A stretch of DNA of 64,000 bases from Mercurialis annua (taxonomy: Eukaryota > Streptophyta > Magnoliopsida > Malpighiales > Euphorbiaceae): contig NC_065571.1 in NCBI RefSeq assembly GCF_937616625.2, positions 26,114,201-26,178,200 of the forward strand. Direction: 5' to 3'. The notes beneath the pieces are model-generated. The model saw nothing but the letters and a program-made list of their open reading frames with translations, had not been told where the DNA came from and did no database searches. A program made the translations under genes and the position numbers. Numbering within the stretch: position 1 is the stretch's first letter; every line of letters starts with the position of its first letter. Shown here in pieces: positions 10,197 through 20,275 of the stretch.

Positions 10197-13100
10197 GGCT
10201 TAAATTGCTAAAAAGGTGACACGTTTGTAAAAGTTTGGCTTAAATCGTTAAAAAGGTGAAACGTTTGGATTTGTTTCGTAATGTTTTAAACGTTTGGATT
10301 TGTTTCGTAACGTTTGGCTTAGATCGCTAAAAATGTGAAACATTTGGATTTGTTTCGTAACGTTTGTAAATGTTTGGCTTAAATCCCTAAAAAGGTGAAA
10401 CATTTGCTTTTGTTTGGATATTAAGCTCCCTAGGTCACTCAAGTCTCAAGAAATCTCAAAAAGGTCACTAAAGTCAATTTTCTTATAAAATGGTCACTAA
10501 ACTATACCTTTTATTACAAAAGGGTTCACCCATATAAAACGACTTAAAAACCTAACATTTTTGCTTACGTGGCAAGCTAAAATTACAAAAAGGAACATAG
10601 TTCAGTGACCTTTTTGTAATAAAAGGAATAACCCAATGATTTTTTTTTGTAGTTCACAAAAAGTTTAGTGTTCTTTTCGTAACAATAGAAATATTTTTGT
10701 AATAAAAGGTGTAGTTCAGTGACCACTTCGTAAGAAAATTGATTTTTGTGACCTTTTTGAAATTTCTTGAGAGTCGAGTGACCCAGGGAGTTTAATATCC
10801 GCTTTTGTTTTGTAACATTTTAAACGTTTGGATTGGTTTTGTAACGTTTTAAATGTTTGGCTTAAATCGCTAAACATGTGAAACGTTTGGATTTGTTTTG
10901 TAATGTTTGTAAACGTTTGGATTGGTTTTATAACGTTTTAAACTTTTGGCTTAAATCGCTAAAAAGGTGAAACGTCTGGATTTGTTTCGTAACGTTTTAA
11001 ACCTTTCACTTAGATCGCTAAAAAGGTGAAACATTTGGATTTGTTATGTAATGTTTGTAAACGTTTGGCATAATTTTTTAAAAGGTGAAACGTTTGGTTT
11101 TGTTTCGCAACGTTTGTAAACGTTTGGCTTCAATCGCTAAAAAGGTGAAACGTTTGGTTTTGTTTCATAACGTTTGTAAACGTAAGGCTTAAATTGCTAA
11201 AAAGGGGAACCGTTTGGATTTGTTTCATAATGTTTATAAAAGTTTGGTTTAAATTGCTAAAAATGTGAAAAGTTTGGATTTGTTTCGCGACGTTTTAAAT
11301 TTTTGGCTTAAATCACGGTAAAAGGGAAACGTTTGGTTTTGTTTCGCAACGTTTGTAAACGTTTGGCTTCAATCGCTAAAAAGGTGAAACGTTTGGTTTT
11401 GTTTCATAACGTTTGTAAACGTAAGGCTTAAATTGCTAAAAAGGGGAACCGTTTGGATTTGTTTCGTAATGTTTATAAAAGTTTGGTTTAAATTGCTAAA
11501 AATGTGAAAAGTTTGGATTTGTTTTGTAACGTTTTAAATTTTTGGCTTAAATCGCTGAAAAGGGGAAACTTCTGGATTTGTTTCGTAACGTTTGTAAACG
11601 TTTGGATTTGTTTCGTAACGTTTGTAAACGTTTTGCTCAAATCGCTGAAAGGTATAACGTATGCATTTGTTTCGTAACGTTTACAAACGTTTTGATTTGT
11701 TTCGAAACGTTTTAAACTTTTGGTTAAATCGCTAAAAAGGTGAAACGTTTGGTTTTGTTTCGTATCATTTGTAAACGTTTGGCTTAAATCGATAAAAAGG
11801 TGAAATGTTTTATTTTGTTTTGTAACATTTGTAAATGTTTGGCTCAAATTGCTAAAAAGAGGAAATGTTTGGTTTTGTTTTGTAACGTTTGGATTCGTAT
11901 TGTAACGTTTTAAATGTCTGGCTTAAATCTCTAAAAAGGGGAAACGTTTGGATTTGTTTCGTAATATTATTAAACGTTTGGCTTCAATCGCTAAAAAGGG
12001 GAAACATTTGGATTTGTATCGTAACATTTGTAAACGTTTGGCTTAAATTTCAAAAACGGTGAAACGTTTGAATTTGTTTTGTAATGTTTGTAAACATTTG
12101 ACTTAAATCTCCAAAAAGGTGAAACATTTGGATTTGTTTTGTAACATTTAAAACGTTTCGATTGGTTTTGTAACATTTTAAACTCTTGGCTTAAATCGCT
12201 AAAAATGTGAAACGTTTGAATTTTTTTCGTAATGTTTCTAAACGTTTCACTTAAATCGCTATAAAGGTGAAACATTTGGTTTTGTTTCGTAACGTTTGTA
12301 AATGTTTGGCTTCAATCGCTAAAAGGTGAAACGTGTGGATTGGTTTCATAACATTTCAAACGTTTGGCTTTATTCGCTAAAAAGTTGAAATGTTTTGTTT
12401 TGTTTTGAAACGTTTGGCTTAAATCGCTAAAAAGGTAAAACGTTTGGATTTGTTTCGTAACATTTTAAACGTTTGGATTTGTTTCGTAACGTTTGTAAAC
12501 ATTCGGCTTAAATCCCTAAAAATATGAAACATTTGGATTTGTTTTGTAATGTTTCTAAACGTTTGGCTTAATTCGCTAAAACGATGACATGTTTTGTTTT
12601 GTTTCGTAATGTTTGTAAACGTTTGGCTTAAATCGCTAAAAAGGGGAAACGTTTGGATTGGTTTTGTAATGTTTTAAACGTTTGGATTTGTTTCGTAACG
12701 TTTTTAAACGTTTTTCATAAATCGCAAATAATATGAAACATTTTGATTTCTTTCGTATCGTTTTAAACGTTTGGTTTGGTTTCGTAATGTTTTAAACATT
12801 TGGCTTAAATCTATAAAAAGGTGAAGCGTTTGGCTTTGTTTCGTAACTTTTGTTAACGTTTGGCTTCAATCGCTAAATAGGTGAAACGTTTGGATTTGTT
12901 CCGTAACGTTTGTAAACGTTTGGATTAACTCGCTAAATAGGTGAAACGTTTCGATTCGTTTTGTAACGTTTGTAAAAGTTTTGCTTAAATCGCTAAAAAG
13001 GTGAAACGTTTGGATTTGTTTCGCAAAATTTTAAACGTTTGGATTTGTTTCGTAATATTTGTAAACGTTCGGCTTAAATCCCTTAAAATGTGAAACGTTT

Positions 13101-14680
13101 GGATTTGTTTAGTAACGTTTGTAAACGTTTGGCTTAAATAACTAAAAAGGTGAAACGTTTGGTTTTGTTTCGTAACGTTTACAAACGTTTGGCTTAAATC
13201 GCTAAAAAGAGGAAATGTTTGGATTGGTTTCGTAACGTTTTAAACTTTTGGATTTATTTCGTAAAATTTCTAAACATTTGGCTTAAATCTCTAAAAATGG
13301 GAAACGTTTGGATTTGTTTCATAACGTTTTTAAACGTTTGGCTTAAATGGCTAAAAAGGTGAAACATTTGGATTTGTTTCGTAACGTTTGTAAATGTTTT
13401 GCTTAAATTGCTAAAAAGGTGAAACATTTGGATTTGTTTCGTAACGTTTACAAACGTTTGGATTTGTTTCGTAATATTTACAAACGTTTGGATTTGTTTT
13501 CGTAACATTTTAAACGTTTGGCTTAAATCGCTAAAAAGGTGAAATGTTTGGCTTTTTTTCGTAAAATTTGTAAACGTTTTGCTTAAATCTCTAAAAAGGT
13601 GAAATGTTTTATTTTATTTTGTAACATTTGTAAATGTTTTGATTACATTGTTAAATAGATGAAACGTTTGGTTTTATTTCGTAACGTTTGTAAACGTTTG
13701 GATTGGTATTGCAACGTTTTAAATGTTTGGCTTAAATCTCTAAAAAGGGGAAACGTCTGGATTTTTTTCGTAGCATTTGTAAACGTTTGGCTTCAATTTC
13801 TAAAAAGGGGAAACGTTTAGATTCGTTTCGTAACATTTGTAAACATTTGGCTTAAATCGCTAAAAAGGTGAACGTTTGGATTTAATTTGTAAGGTTTGTA
13901 AACATTTGACTTAAATCGCTAAAAAGGTGAAACATGTGGATTTATTTTGTAACGTTGTAATAGTTTGGATTGGTTTTGTAACGTTTGAAACTTTTGGCTT
14001 AAATCCCTAAAAATGTGAAACGTTTGGATTTGCTTCGTACTCTTTCTAAAAGTTTGGTTTAAATCGCTAAAAAGGTGAAACGTTTGGTTTTGTTTCGTAA
14101 CGTTTGTAAACGTTTGGTTTTGTTTCGTATCGTTTGTAAACGTTTGGCTGAATAGTTAAAAATGTGAAACATTTGGATTTGTTTCGTAACGTTTATAAAT
14201 GTTTGGCTTAAATTGCTAAAAATGTGACACGTTTGGATTTGTTTTGTAACGTTTGTAAACGTTTTGCTTCAATCGCTAAAAAGGTGAAATGTTTGGATTT
14301 GTTTCGTAACGTTTCAAAAGTTTGGATTGGTTTCGTAACGTTTCAAACGTTTGGCTTAAATCGCTAAAAAGGCGAAATGTTTTGTTTTGTTTCGTAACGT
14401 TTGTAAACGTTTCGCTTAAATCGCTAAAAAGGTGAAACGTTTGGATTTGTTTCGTGACGTTTTAATCATTTGGATTTGTTTCGCAACGTCTGTAAATGTT
14501 TGGCTTAACTCGCTAAAAATATGAAGCGTCTGAATTTGTTTCGTAACGTTTGTAAACGTTTGGCTTAAATTGCTAAAAAGGAAAGGTTTGATTTTGTTTC
14601 GTAACATTTGTAAACGTTTGGCTTAAATCGCTAAAAAGAGGAAACGTTTGGATTGGTTTCTTAAAATTTTAAACGTTTGG
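10197..14680 (+). repeat. 60-bp satellite array, block 2
   Basis: Tandem monomers of about 60 bp, made of a half with AAATCGCTAAAAAGGTGAAA and a half with TTTGTTTCGTAACGTTT. Extra 29-30-bp copies of the second half give some 89-90-bp units. Monomers are diverged by substitutions and small indels but are all in one orientation. A local higher-order duplication with a 239-bp period (about four monomers) is clear at 11100-11570. The array is interrupted by a MITE at 10416-10800 and ends at the E2 junction. Confidence 0.95.
10416..10800. mobile_element. Mutator-like MITE
   Basis: A 385-bp element with long terminal inverted repeats of roughly 100 bp. The left end reads GGATATTAAGCTCCCTAGG and the right end is its near-perfect reverse complement. 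It is flanked by a perfect 10-bp direct repeat, GCTTTTGTTT, at 10406-10415 and 10801-10810. Removing one copy rebuilds an ordinary satellite monomer. No coding capacity. The long inverted repeats and 9-11-bp duplication point to the Mutator superfamily. Confidence 0.85.
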
Positions 14681-14727
14681 TCGGCTAAGGTTTTCGTAGA
14701 AGTGAAAATAAGAGTTTGGTCGAGTTA

Positions 14728-14749
14728 TGGGGTCTATTTATAGACCCCA
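14728..14749 (-). promoter_or_regulatory. TATA box inside a perfect dyad (E2 LTR)
   Basis: On the - strand the core reads GGGGTCTATAAATAGACCCC, a strong plant-type TATA sequence enclosed by arms GGGGTCTA/TAGACCCC. It is about 270-290 bp into the LTR. This is the likely E2 core promoter. Upstream lie the GC-rich dyads at 14766-14851. Transcript data would be needed to confirm use. Confidence 0.65.
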
Positions 14750-14765
14750 CGAAAATTTTCAGAAT

Positions 14766-14851
14766 AGGGCGCAATCGCGCCCTTTATAAATTTTCAAGAC
14801 AGGGCGCGACGCGAGGCGCGCTGGCCCTGCCGCTCCTTCCGTCGCGCCCTG
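14766..14851 (-). repeat. GC-rich dyads in E2 LTR
   Basis: AGGGCGCAATCGCGCCCT (14766-14783) is a palindrome with 7-bp arms. A larger inverted repeat pairs CAGGGCGCGAC (14800-14810) with GTCGCGCCCTG (14841-14851), with further GC-rich inverted sequence between. The composition contrasts sharply with the AT-rich surroundings. The location near the promoter matches the dyad arrays of E1 and E3, but the sequence is different. Confidence 0.75.
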
Positions 14852-15586
14852 CAGGAATAAATTATAAATCAGGTCCGAAACGGGCCCCGAGCCCGGCGAC
14901 GAAGCGAATCTGATTCCAAACTTTAAAAATTTACTAATCGAGCCCAAACACGCGAGATACGGAAGATGAAACGAACGAACAACCATCAGAAACATAAACG
15001 GAAAACACAGGGTATTACATTCTCCCCAACTTATATAAAATTCGTCCTTGAATTTAACATAACACAACTCACGAAAAACATATCATAAAACTATCTGCTG
15101 TCCAAAAAAAACACAAGTAACAAATGTGAAAACACATAAACAAGATACCCAAGGTAATTAAGGACAGCAATAATAACAATTCTGCATAACGAACTTTATC
15201 TCTCTAGATCATTCGTCAACCAAGTAACCAACCTAAAGCGTAATCATAGGAATTCTGTGCTTTAACGACCTATGCACTTGCGTAAGAAAAATTTCAAAAG
15301 GTTTTCCTCGTACTATAACTAAAAACCACCACCTTCATAAATCGAACAATCTTAAAAGGTCACAAAAGCCTTAGTGCTAACTTCCACTTAACATACAACG
15401 ATACCGCTCTTTCTGGGTGAAATCAAACGAAGCAATACAAACTCTCCCACATAAAGCTCGACCGAAATACTTAGGATAATAAGGAACGAAACCTCGAATC
15501 TCTTTCAATTATAACTCTAAATAAAATTTCCACCAAGAGAAGGTCAACACAAGACGAAACACGCCAGAAACATATAGGATATTACA

Positions 15587-15597
15587 TTCTCCCCAAC
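15587..15597 (-). other. Second, internalised polypurine tract / LTR start in E2
   Basis: On the - strand a purine tract (GGTTGGGGAGAA) is followed by TGTAATATCC ending the plus copy at 15586, exactly the arrangement seen at an LTR boundary. It lies 567 bp before the actual tract at 15020. The flanking sequence upstream matches the E4 interior end (GTGCGTATATGTG-like block and the GACGAATT-type box). The 567 bp between the two tracts includes sequence related to E1 about 7045-7489. Confidence 0.6.
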
Positions 15598-17744
15598 CTA
15601 TGAAAAATTCGACCTCGAATTTTAAATCTACAATTTATTCGCAATATGAACGGTCACAACACATATACGCACAAAATATTTAATCTAACAACTCGGAGCT
15701 TTAACGATTACTCGATCAACACAAAAGTGAACAAATAAATATTATCCAACTGAGAGTCACAATTACTCTTTAACAAGTTGGCTTCCAAAACTAGCTCGAA
15801 TCTTTACGAATACGAAATTCATATCATCAAAGTTCAAGAACAATCTCGAAGTTCAAACTATAGTTCTTGCAATACCAACTCTAACGTTTCAATCAAGAAC
15901 ATTGAAAAACACACTAATATAATCTTGCGTTCCGCCACACTTTCTCACTCGTCCACTTATACTGAGTTTGACACCAAACATAATTGATAACAATACTTAA
16001 TAACAACTAAAATAATATTTTGGCCAAAAGCAAACACTTCTAGGATCATCTAGTCCAACGATCAATGCCAAGTTCGATAATATCATCAATTTCGCGAATC
16101 ATAAAACACAATAATTCATATCGTCGTTCAAAAGAATACGTGAACCTATCTCATGATAACAGAATCTCCAAAATAGGAACAAACAATCTCAAACATAAAT
16201 TATTCCTCCAATGATGCAAAAATAAAAAGCCCGTAATAACATAAGGTAATTAACCATCAACTTACATCCTAACTATGTTTCACAGATTTAACTTATTCCA
16301 CACACAAGAGGTTTAATATTCGAACCAACCGGTAACCAAACTTTCAAAAATTAAACCCTCGGCAACAGTATCAAACCAAACAACACTGTTGTCGAAACTC
16401 ACTAACCACGATTATCGATTTTCGAATCAGTTAGTTCATATATCCTAACCAATTTAACTTCTCAAAATAATTCAATCAATTGACTATAACCTCATATACA
16501 ATGAGAGATCACTACGACCAATTCACCATGACTAGATTGTTAGTTATTCTCAAAACCAAACCCAATGGAGTATAAAATCTCTCAATATACAAAACGTTTT
16601 ATATTCAAAATTTTCCACTTCTCTTTAAAAGACTTTCGTCTTATGCCTCTTTTATATTAAAAATCGAAGTGCCTCTACCGTTAAAAAAAACTATCAGTTC
16701 TGTAAACCCCTGAAAATTTTCAAAATATTGGCATTTTGAATTTGCAAATTATGAAACAGTTCAACTGATAAAACTTATGTTATCTTTTAATCCGACTTTT
16801 GTAAGTAATATATACATTCCTCATAAATAATCAAACCGTGACAAAAGTCCCCGTATTTAAAATACACATTGATGTTTCAAACATCACAATTTAAGTCGCT
16901 TCCAAATCTTACTCTCAAACAAAAACACAATTTGAAGAAATCATTTAACCAAAAAAATAATAATTATTATTTCGTTTGAATCAAATTTGACAAAATTTCT
17001 TCTTTTCCTCAGAATGATAAAGTTTAGCAATTCAAATCTATCTGTTTATGAAAATACCTTTATATCAACATACAAAAAAAAATACTTGGACAAAATCGAA
17101 TATAAAAAGATAAAGTTTATTTTAAAAACGTAGTGTATACACACACATGAGCATAACCAAAATCCTTAATCCACTAATCCTTAAATCACTAATAGGAAAT
17201 TATCACGAAAACTTCTGAATCTAACCATACGCCACACTTGGAACAACTATATCTCGAGTGCAACCTCAATTTCAGTTTCATGTCCCATGAAACACGCGAT
17301 CCTAACTGTAATACCCCAAAATATTTAATTGTTTAATTGGACCACGTGTCCAGTTTAGAGTCGCAGAAGTGATGATATTGGAAAGTTTTCCGATAAATAA
17401 GTTTTAGTAGGTCGGTTTTAGAAAAGATTATGACGGAGAAAATTTATATTATATTTCAATTCTAAAGTTAGAATTGGAATTAAATGGAAAAATGGCGAGA
17501 AAAGTCCAAAATAAGGTATAGGGACCAAAGAGGTAATTTAGCCACTTTGTGTCGAAAATAGAAATTTTAGATTTTGACGGGAAAGTATTAATATTGAGTT
17601 TCGTATTCGGAGATAATTAATACGTATAAATCATAATAAAAGAAGTTAACGATTTAGCTATGGACTAAATCGTGCGAAAGAAAAGTTAGAAAGATAAATT
17701 GTAACAAGTAAAGAAAGAAGGGATCAAAGTGGGATCTTTACCTT

Positions 17745-17755
17745 AATATATAAGG
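17745..17755 (+). promoter_or_regulatory. TATA-like element, E3 5' LTR
   Basis: AATATATAAGG at about 440 bp into the LTR, within CCTTAATATATAAGG, which is itself a near-palindrome. The identical element recurs in the 3' LTR near 24211-24222. It is placed upstream of the candidate splice donor at 17904, as expected for a promoter at the U3/R border. Confidence 0.5.
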
Positions 17756-17903
17756 TTTTGATTATGAAACATAATCAGAAGAAGAAGAATCGAGAGAATT
17801 GTGAGGTTATCGCCGATTACGTCGTTTCGCCGCCGTTTCTCCATTCGAAATCTTGTCCTCTATAGAAATCTTGTCCTCTATCGATCTTAAGCTTCGTCTC
17901 GAG

Positions 17904-17909
17904 GTAAAG
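17904..17909 (+). promoter_or_regulatory. Candidate 5' splice site, E3 LTR
   Basis: CTCGAG followed by GTAAAG, a good donor context. Joined to the acceptor ending at 20274 it would remove an intron of about 2.4 kb containing the dyad array and primer site, and place the gag-like ATG two bases after the junction. The pairing is inferred from consensus only. Confidence 0.4.
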
Positions 17910-18097
17910 TTCTTGAAATTTGGTGCTAAATTTGAAATAACGGGCTGTTTTGAGTTAGGATCGAGTTTGGATTGGAATTTGACGTTTTTAAAGTTATTAT
18001 AACGTTTTTGAAGAAACCGAGATATGGGTATTGACTAGGGAAGTGTTTAGCACGTCGGGATTGTGGCGAAACCCCGAAAAATTTGATTTCCGGGGCT

Positions 18098-18323
18098 GTG
18101 CACGTGGTGCACGACCGTGCACCACGGGTGCACGAACGTGTACTAGAAGTACACGAACGTGCACCTAGCAAGGTACACGATCGTGTACCTGAAGTACACG
18201 AACGTGCACTTTTCATGGTGCACGAACGTGTACTAGAAGTACACGAACGTGTACCCCTGAGGTGCACGAACGTGCACTTGGTTGCACGATCGTGTACCCA
18301 CCGAAGGGCACGCCCGTGCACCC
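18098..18323 (+). repeat. E3 dyad array (5' LTR)
   Basis: About ten consecutive palindromes of 16-20 bp. Typical units are GGTGCACGAACGTGCACC, AGTACACGAACGTGCACCT and GGTACACGATCGTGTACC. Arms alternate between GTGCACG and GTACACG types around a central AA, AT or CC. The 3' LTR array (24586-24832) is 21 bp longer and has one extra unit. The array produces meaningless open frames rich in Arg, Ser, Cys and Thr. It parallels the E1 array in architecture, with different arms. Confidence 0.85.
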
Positions 18324-19804
18324 TGAATCGCCTCCACGCGTATGCAAACTTAATTGACCTAGGAGTTTGACGTTTTGAGTAATTTGACTTTAAAGGACGG
18401 GTTTCGGATTTTGAGAATCGTTAATCTCGAGATTAGCTCGACGTTTTAGATAATTAATAATAATGGAAAACGTCAAGAACGTTAAACGATTCTCAATTTT
18501 AAGAAATGGTATTCGCTAAGTCGTCTATACGACTAAAGAAATCGAATACGTAAATAAGTATAGAATGAAACTAAACCTTAAAACTTAGAAGTATTATACG
18601 TATAGGAATACGAGATTCACGTCTAACTATTAACGATTTATCAGACGTGTCAGCGAGTAGTCGAGTCAGTAGAAGCGGACTAGAGAGAGCATACTATCAG
18701 ATCGATCATATCATTTCTTGGATTGCGGTAATTGTGAGTTGCATTTTACTTTCGTGTATTATATATTAAAGTTATTTTATATAGATATTTACTGTTTACA
18801 CGCATCGCATTATATATAATTGATTGAAATGTTATATGCTTTATTAATTTCTATATACGAGGACTAGTATGCGATTCGAAGAAACTAGCTACCTATTGGG
18901 TGTCAATAGGCTGTGTGATCACCAGTATCGAGTCAGTCTAGTATGTTTGCATTTGAGAAATGACTTGACACAGCTGGGAGCTGATGATGAATACGAAATT
19001 TATGATTGGGTACATAATTTGATACGAGTGAGAACTCGGCTACGGTGTAGTCCGGAGTCCCCGTATCTAGTGGTTGGGCCACCAGCAAGTTGGACTCGTG
19101 ATTGATATTTATGATTTGATTGAATGATAATGATTATTCGAGAAATGTGTCGCATGCTAGGATATTAGTTTCGTACGGATCAAATACATGTTTATATGTT
19201 TCATATTATTGTTTTCTTGAGATGCGATGCTATGTTATTATACTAATACTGTTAGTAAATGTCAACTCACTCAGTATTTCCCCAAATACTGACCCCTCAC
19301 TTTTGATGTCTTTCGGGTGCTTAGTTTGTGAACCTAGCTAGAGGCCAATTTTGAAGTCCAGAAGTCAGTTGTATATGTTAGTTTCTGACTTCTGTGAATG
19401 CTGCAGTAGTGATCCTATGTCGATAGAGTGGTAGCCTAGACAGCAGTTCATTTTGATTGTATATATTAACTGCTTTCATTGTTTTATAGCTTTTTGATAG
19501 GCTACATGTATTGTATATGATCCACGGTCCCAGATGCCGGTGAGATATTTTGAGACACTAACTGATGTATATAGTACTGCGAGGCCAGTTCGTACAGGGT
19601 ACGGTAACTACAGCCCGCGAGGTTAAAAGAACAGTTAGTGTAAATGTTTATATATGTTATATAGTTGCTTCTGTTGTGTTATGCTATTTGTTTATATTAT
19701 TTGCGAAAAACTAATAGTGATTTAAGGCTTGCTACGGGTTCCGGAGCTACCACTCCCGTTCTCTAGCGCCGGTTGCGGCTCAATATTTTGGGTCGTGACA
19801 ATGT

Positions 19805-19816
19805 TGGTATCAGAGC
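19805..19816 (+). promoter_or_regulatory. E3 primer-binding site
   Basis: TGGTATCAGAGC begins four bases after the 5' LTR end (TGACA, 19796-19800). It is complementary to the 3' end of initiator tRNA-Met, the usual primer of plant Ty3/gypsy chromoviruses. Unlike E1 and E4, it is not followed by the TTGGTTTCAAACCAA palindrome. Confidence 0.9.
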
Positions 19817-20262
19817 AGTTTGGTCCAGTTATCACTGCTAGATTTGTCTGATTGTCTGTTTGACTGGAAGTATTTTGTCAGTAAGTATACCTAGGAACTA
19901 CTGCAGCATTGAGTCAGACCTTAGTTGTCTGTAATTATGTGATATATGCATTAGTAATATGTGGCATTACGCGCGCGAATCAGGACTATTAAGTTAGTAA
20001 GTGAATAGTATCCGTTTATACGGACGACTGAGCCAACTAAGTATTTGTTGTTTACGCTAAGAGATAGGAAGTGGTTATATGTCTGCAAATTACGAACGAC
20101 TGAGACAATTAAGTGATTATTACTTGTGCTGAGATTATTAAATGGATATCTGCTTGCGAATTACGTGCGACTAGATTAAATGCTAAGTGTTTACAGCATT
20201 TTATAAGCTGAAATCGGAATTGCGTGTGAAATGGGCTCAGATGATCGCTTACGTTTGAAATT

Positions 20263-20274
20263 GTTTCTTTTCAG
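20263..20274 (+). promoter_or_regulatory. Candidate 3' splice site before gag-like ORF
   Basis: GTTTCTTTTCAG, a pyrimidine tract ending in CAG, stands immediately before CATG, the start of the gag-like frame. This favours 20276 as the real start over the upstream in-frame ATG at 20231, which would be intronic. Confidence 0.5.
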
Positions 20275-20275
20275 C

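Larger units (their letters stand above)
14681..17306 (-). mobile_element. E2: truncated inverted LTR element, left part
   Basis: On the - strand this reads as the 3' end of an E1-related element: internal sequence from 17306 downward, a purine tract (15020-15030), then the first 339 bp of an LTR (14681-15019, starting TGTAATACCC), which stops abruptly against satellite. Blocks around 15740-15800 and 16560-16700 are reverse-complement relatives of E1 6848-6905 and about 6000-6110. E3 is inserted at 17306, and E2 continues after it at 26311. There is no coding frame. Neither E2 end has its proper terminus, so this is a deletion or rearrangement remnant. Confidence 0.85.
17307..19800 (+). repeat. 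E3 5' LTR
   Basis: A 2494-bp LTR. It contains a TATA-like AATATATAAGG (17745-17755), a candidate donor GAG/GTAAAG (17904), the dyad array (18098-18323) and the conserved terminal region with CTAGCGCCGGTTGCGG. Relative to the 3' LTR it has lost a stretch around 17840-17870, where a short AAATCTTGTCCTCTAT duplication is found instead, and it has one dyad fewer. Confidence 0.95.

Noticed and set aside
10248..14607. Several - strand open frames with a 20-residue repeat (LSQTFTNVTKQ-type), also at 27614-29256, 46972-47211 and others
   Set aside because: The satellite monomer is 60 bp, a multiple of three, so a stop-free frame repeats by itself. The frames start and end at random monomer mutations and have no promoter or conserved ends.
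14716..15067. Frames of 65 and 102 codons on opposite strands over the E2 LTR
   Set aside because: They cross the LTR boundary and the GC-rich dyads, and arise from local base composition.
18083..18370. Open frames of 62-138 codons over the E3 dyad arrays (also 17926-18321 and 24414-24985), rich in Arg-Ser-Cys-Thr or Val-His-Glu repeats
   Set aside because: They exist on both strands because the array is palindromic. They are low-complexity translations of the dyads with no independent support.
18869..19105. A 78-codon frame found in both E3 LTRs (also 25378-25614)
   Set aside because: Its presence in both LTRs only reflects LTR duplication. It has no recognisable domain and no start context.
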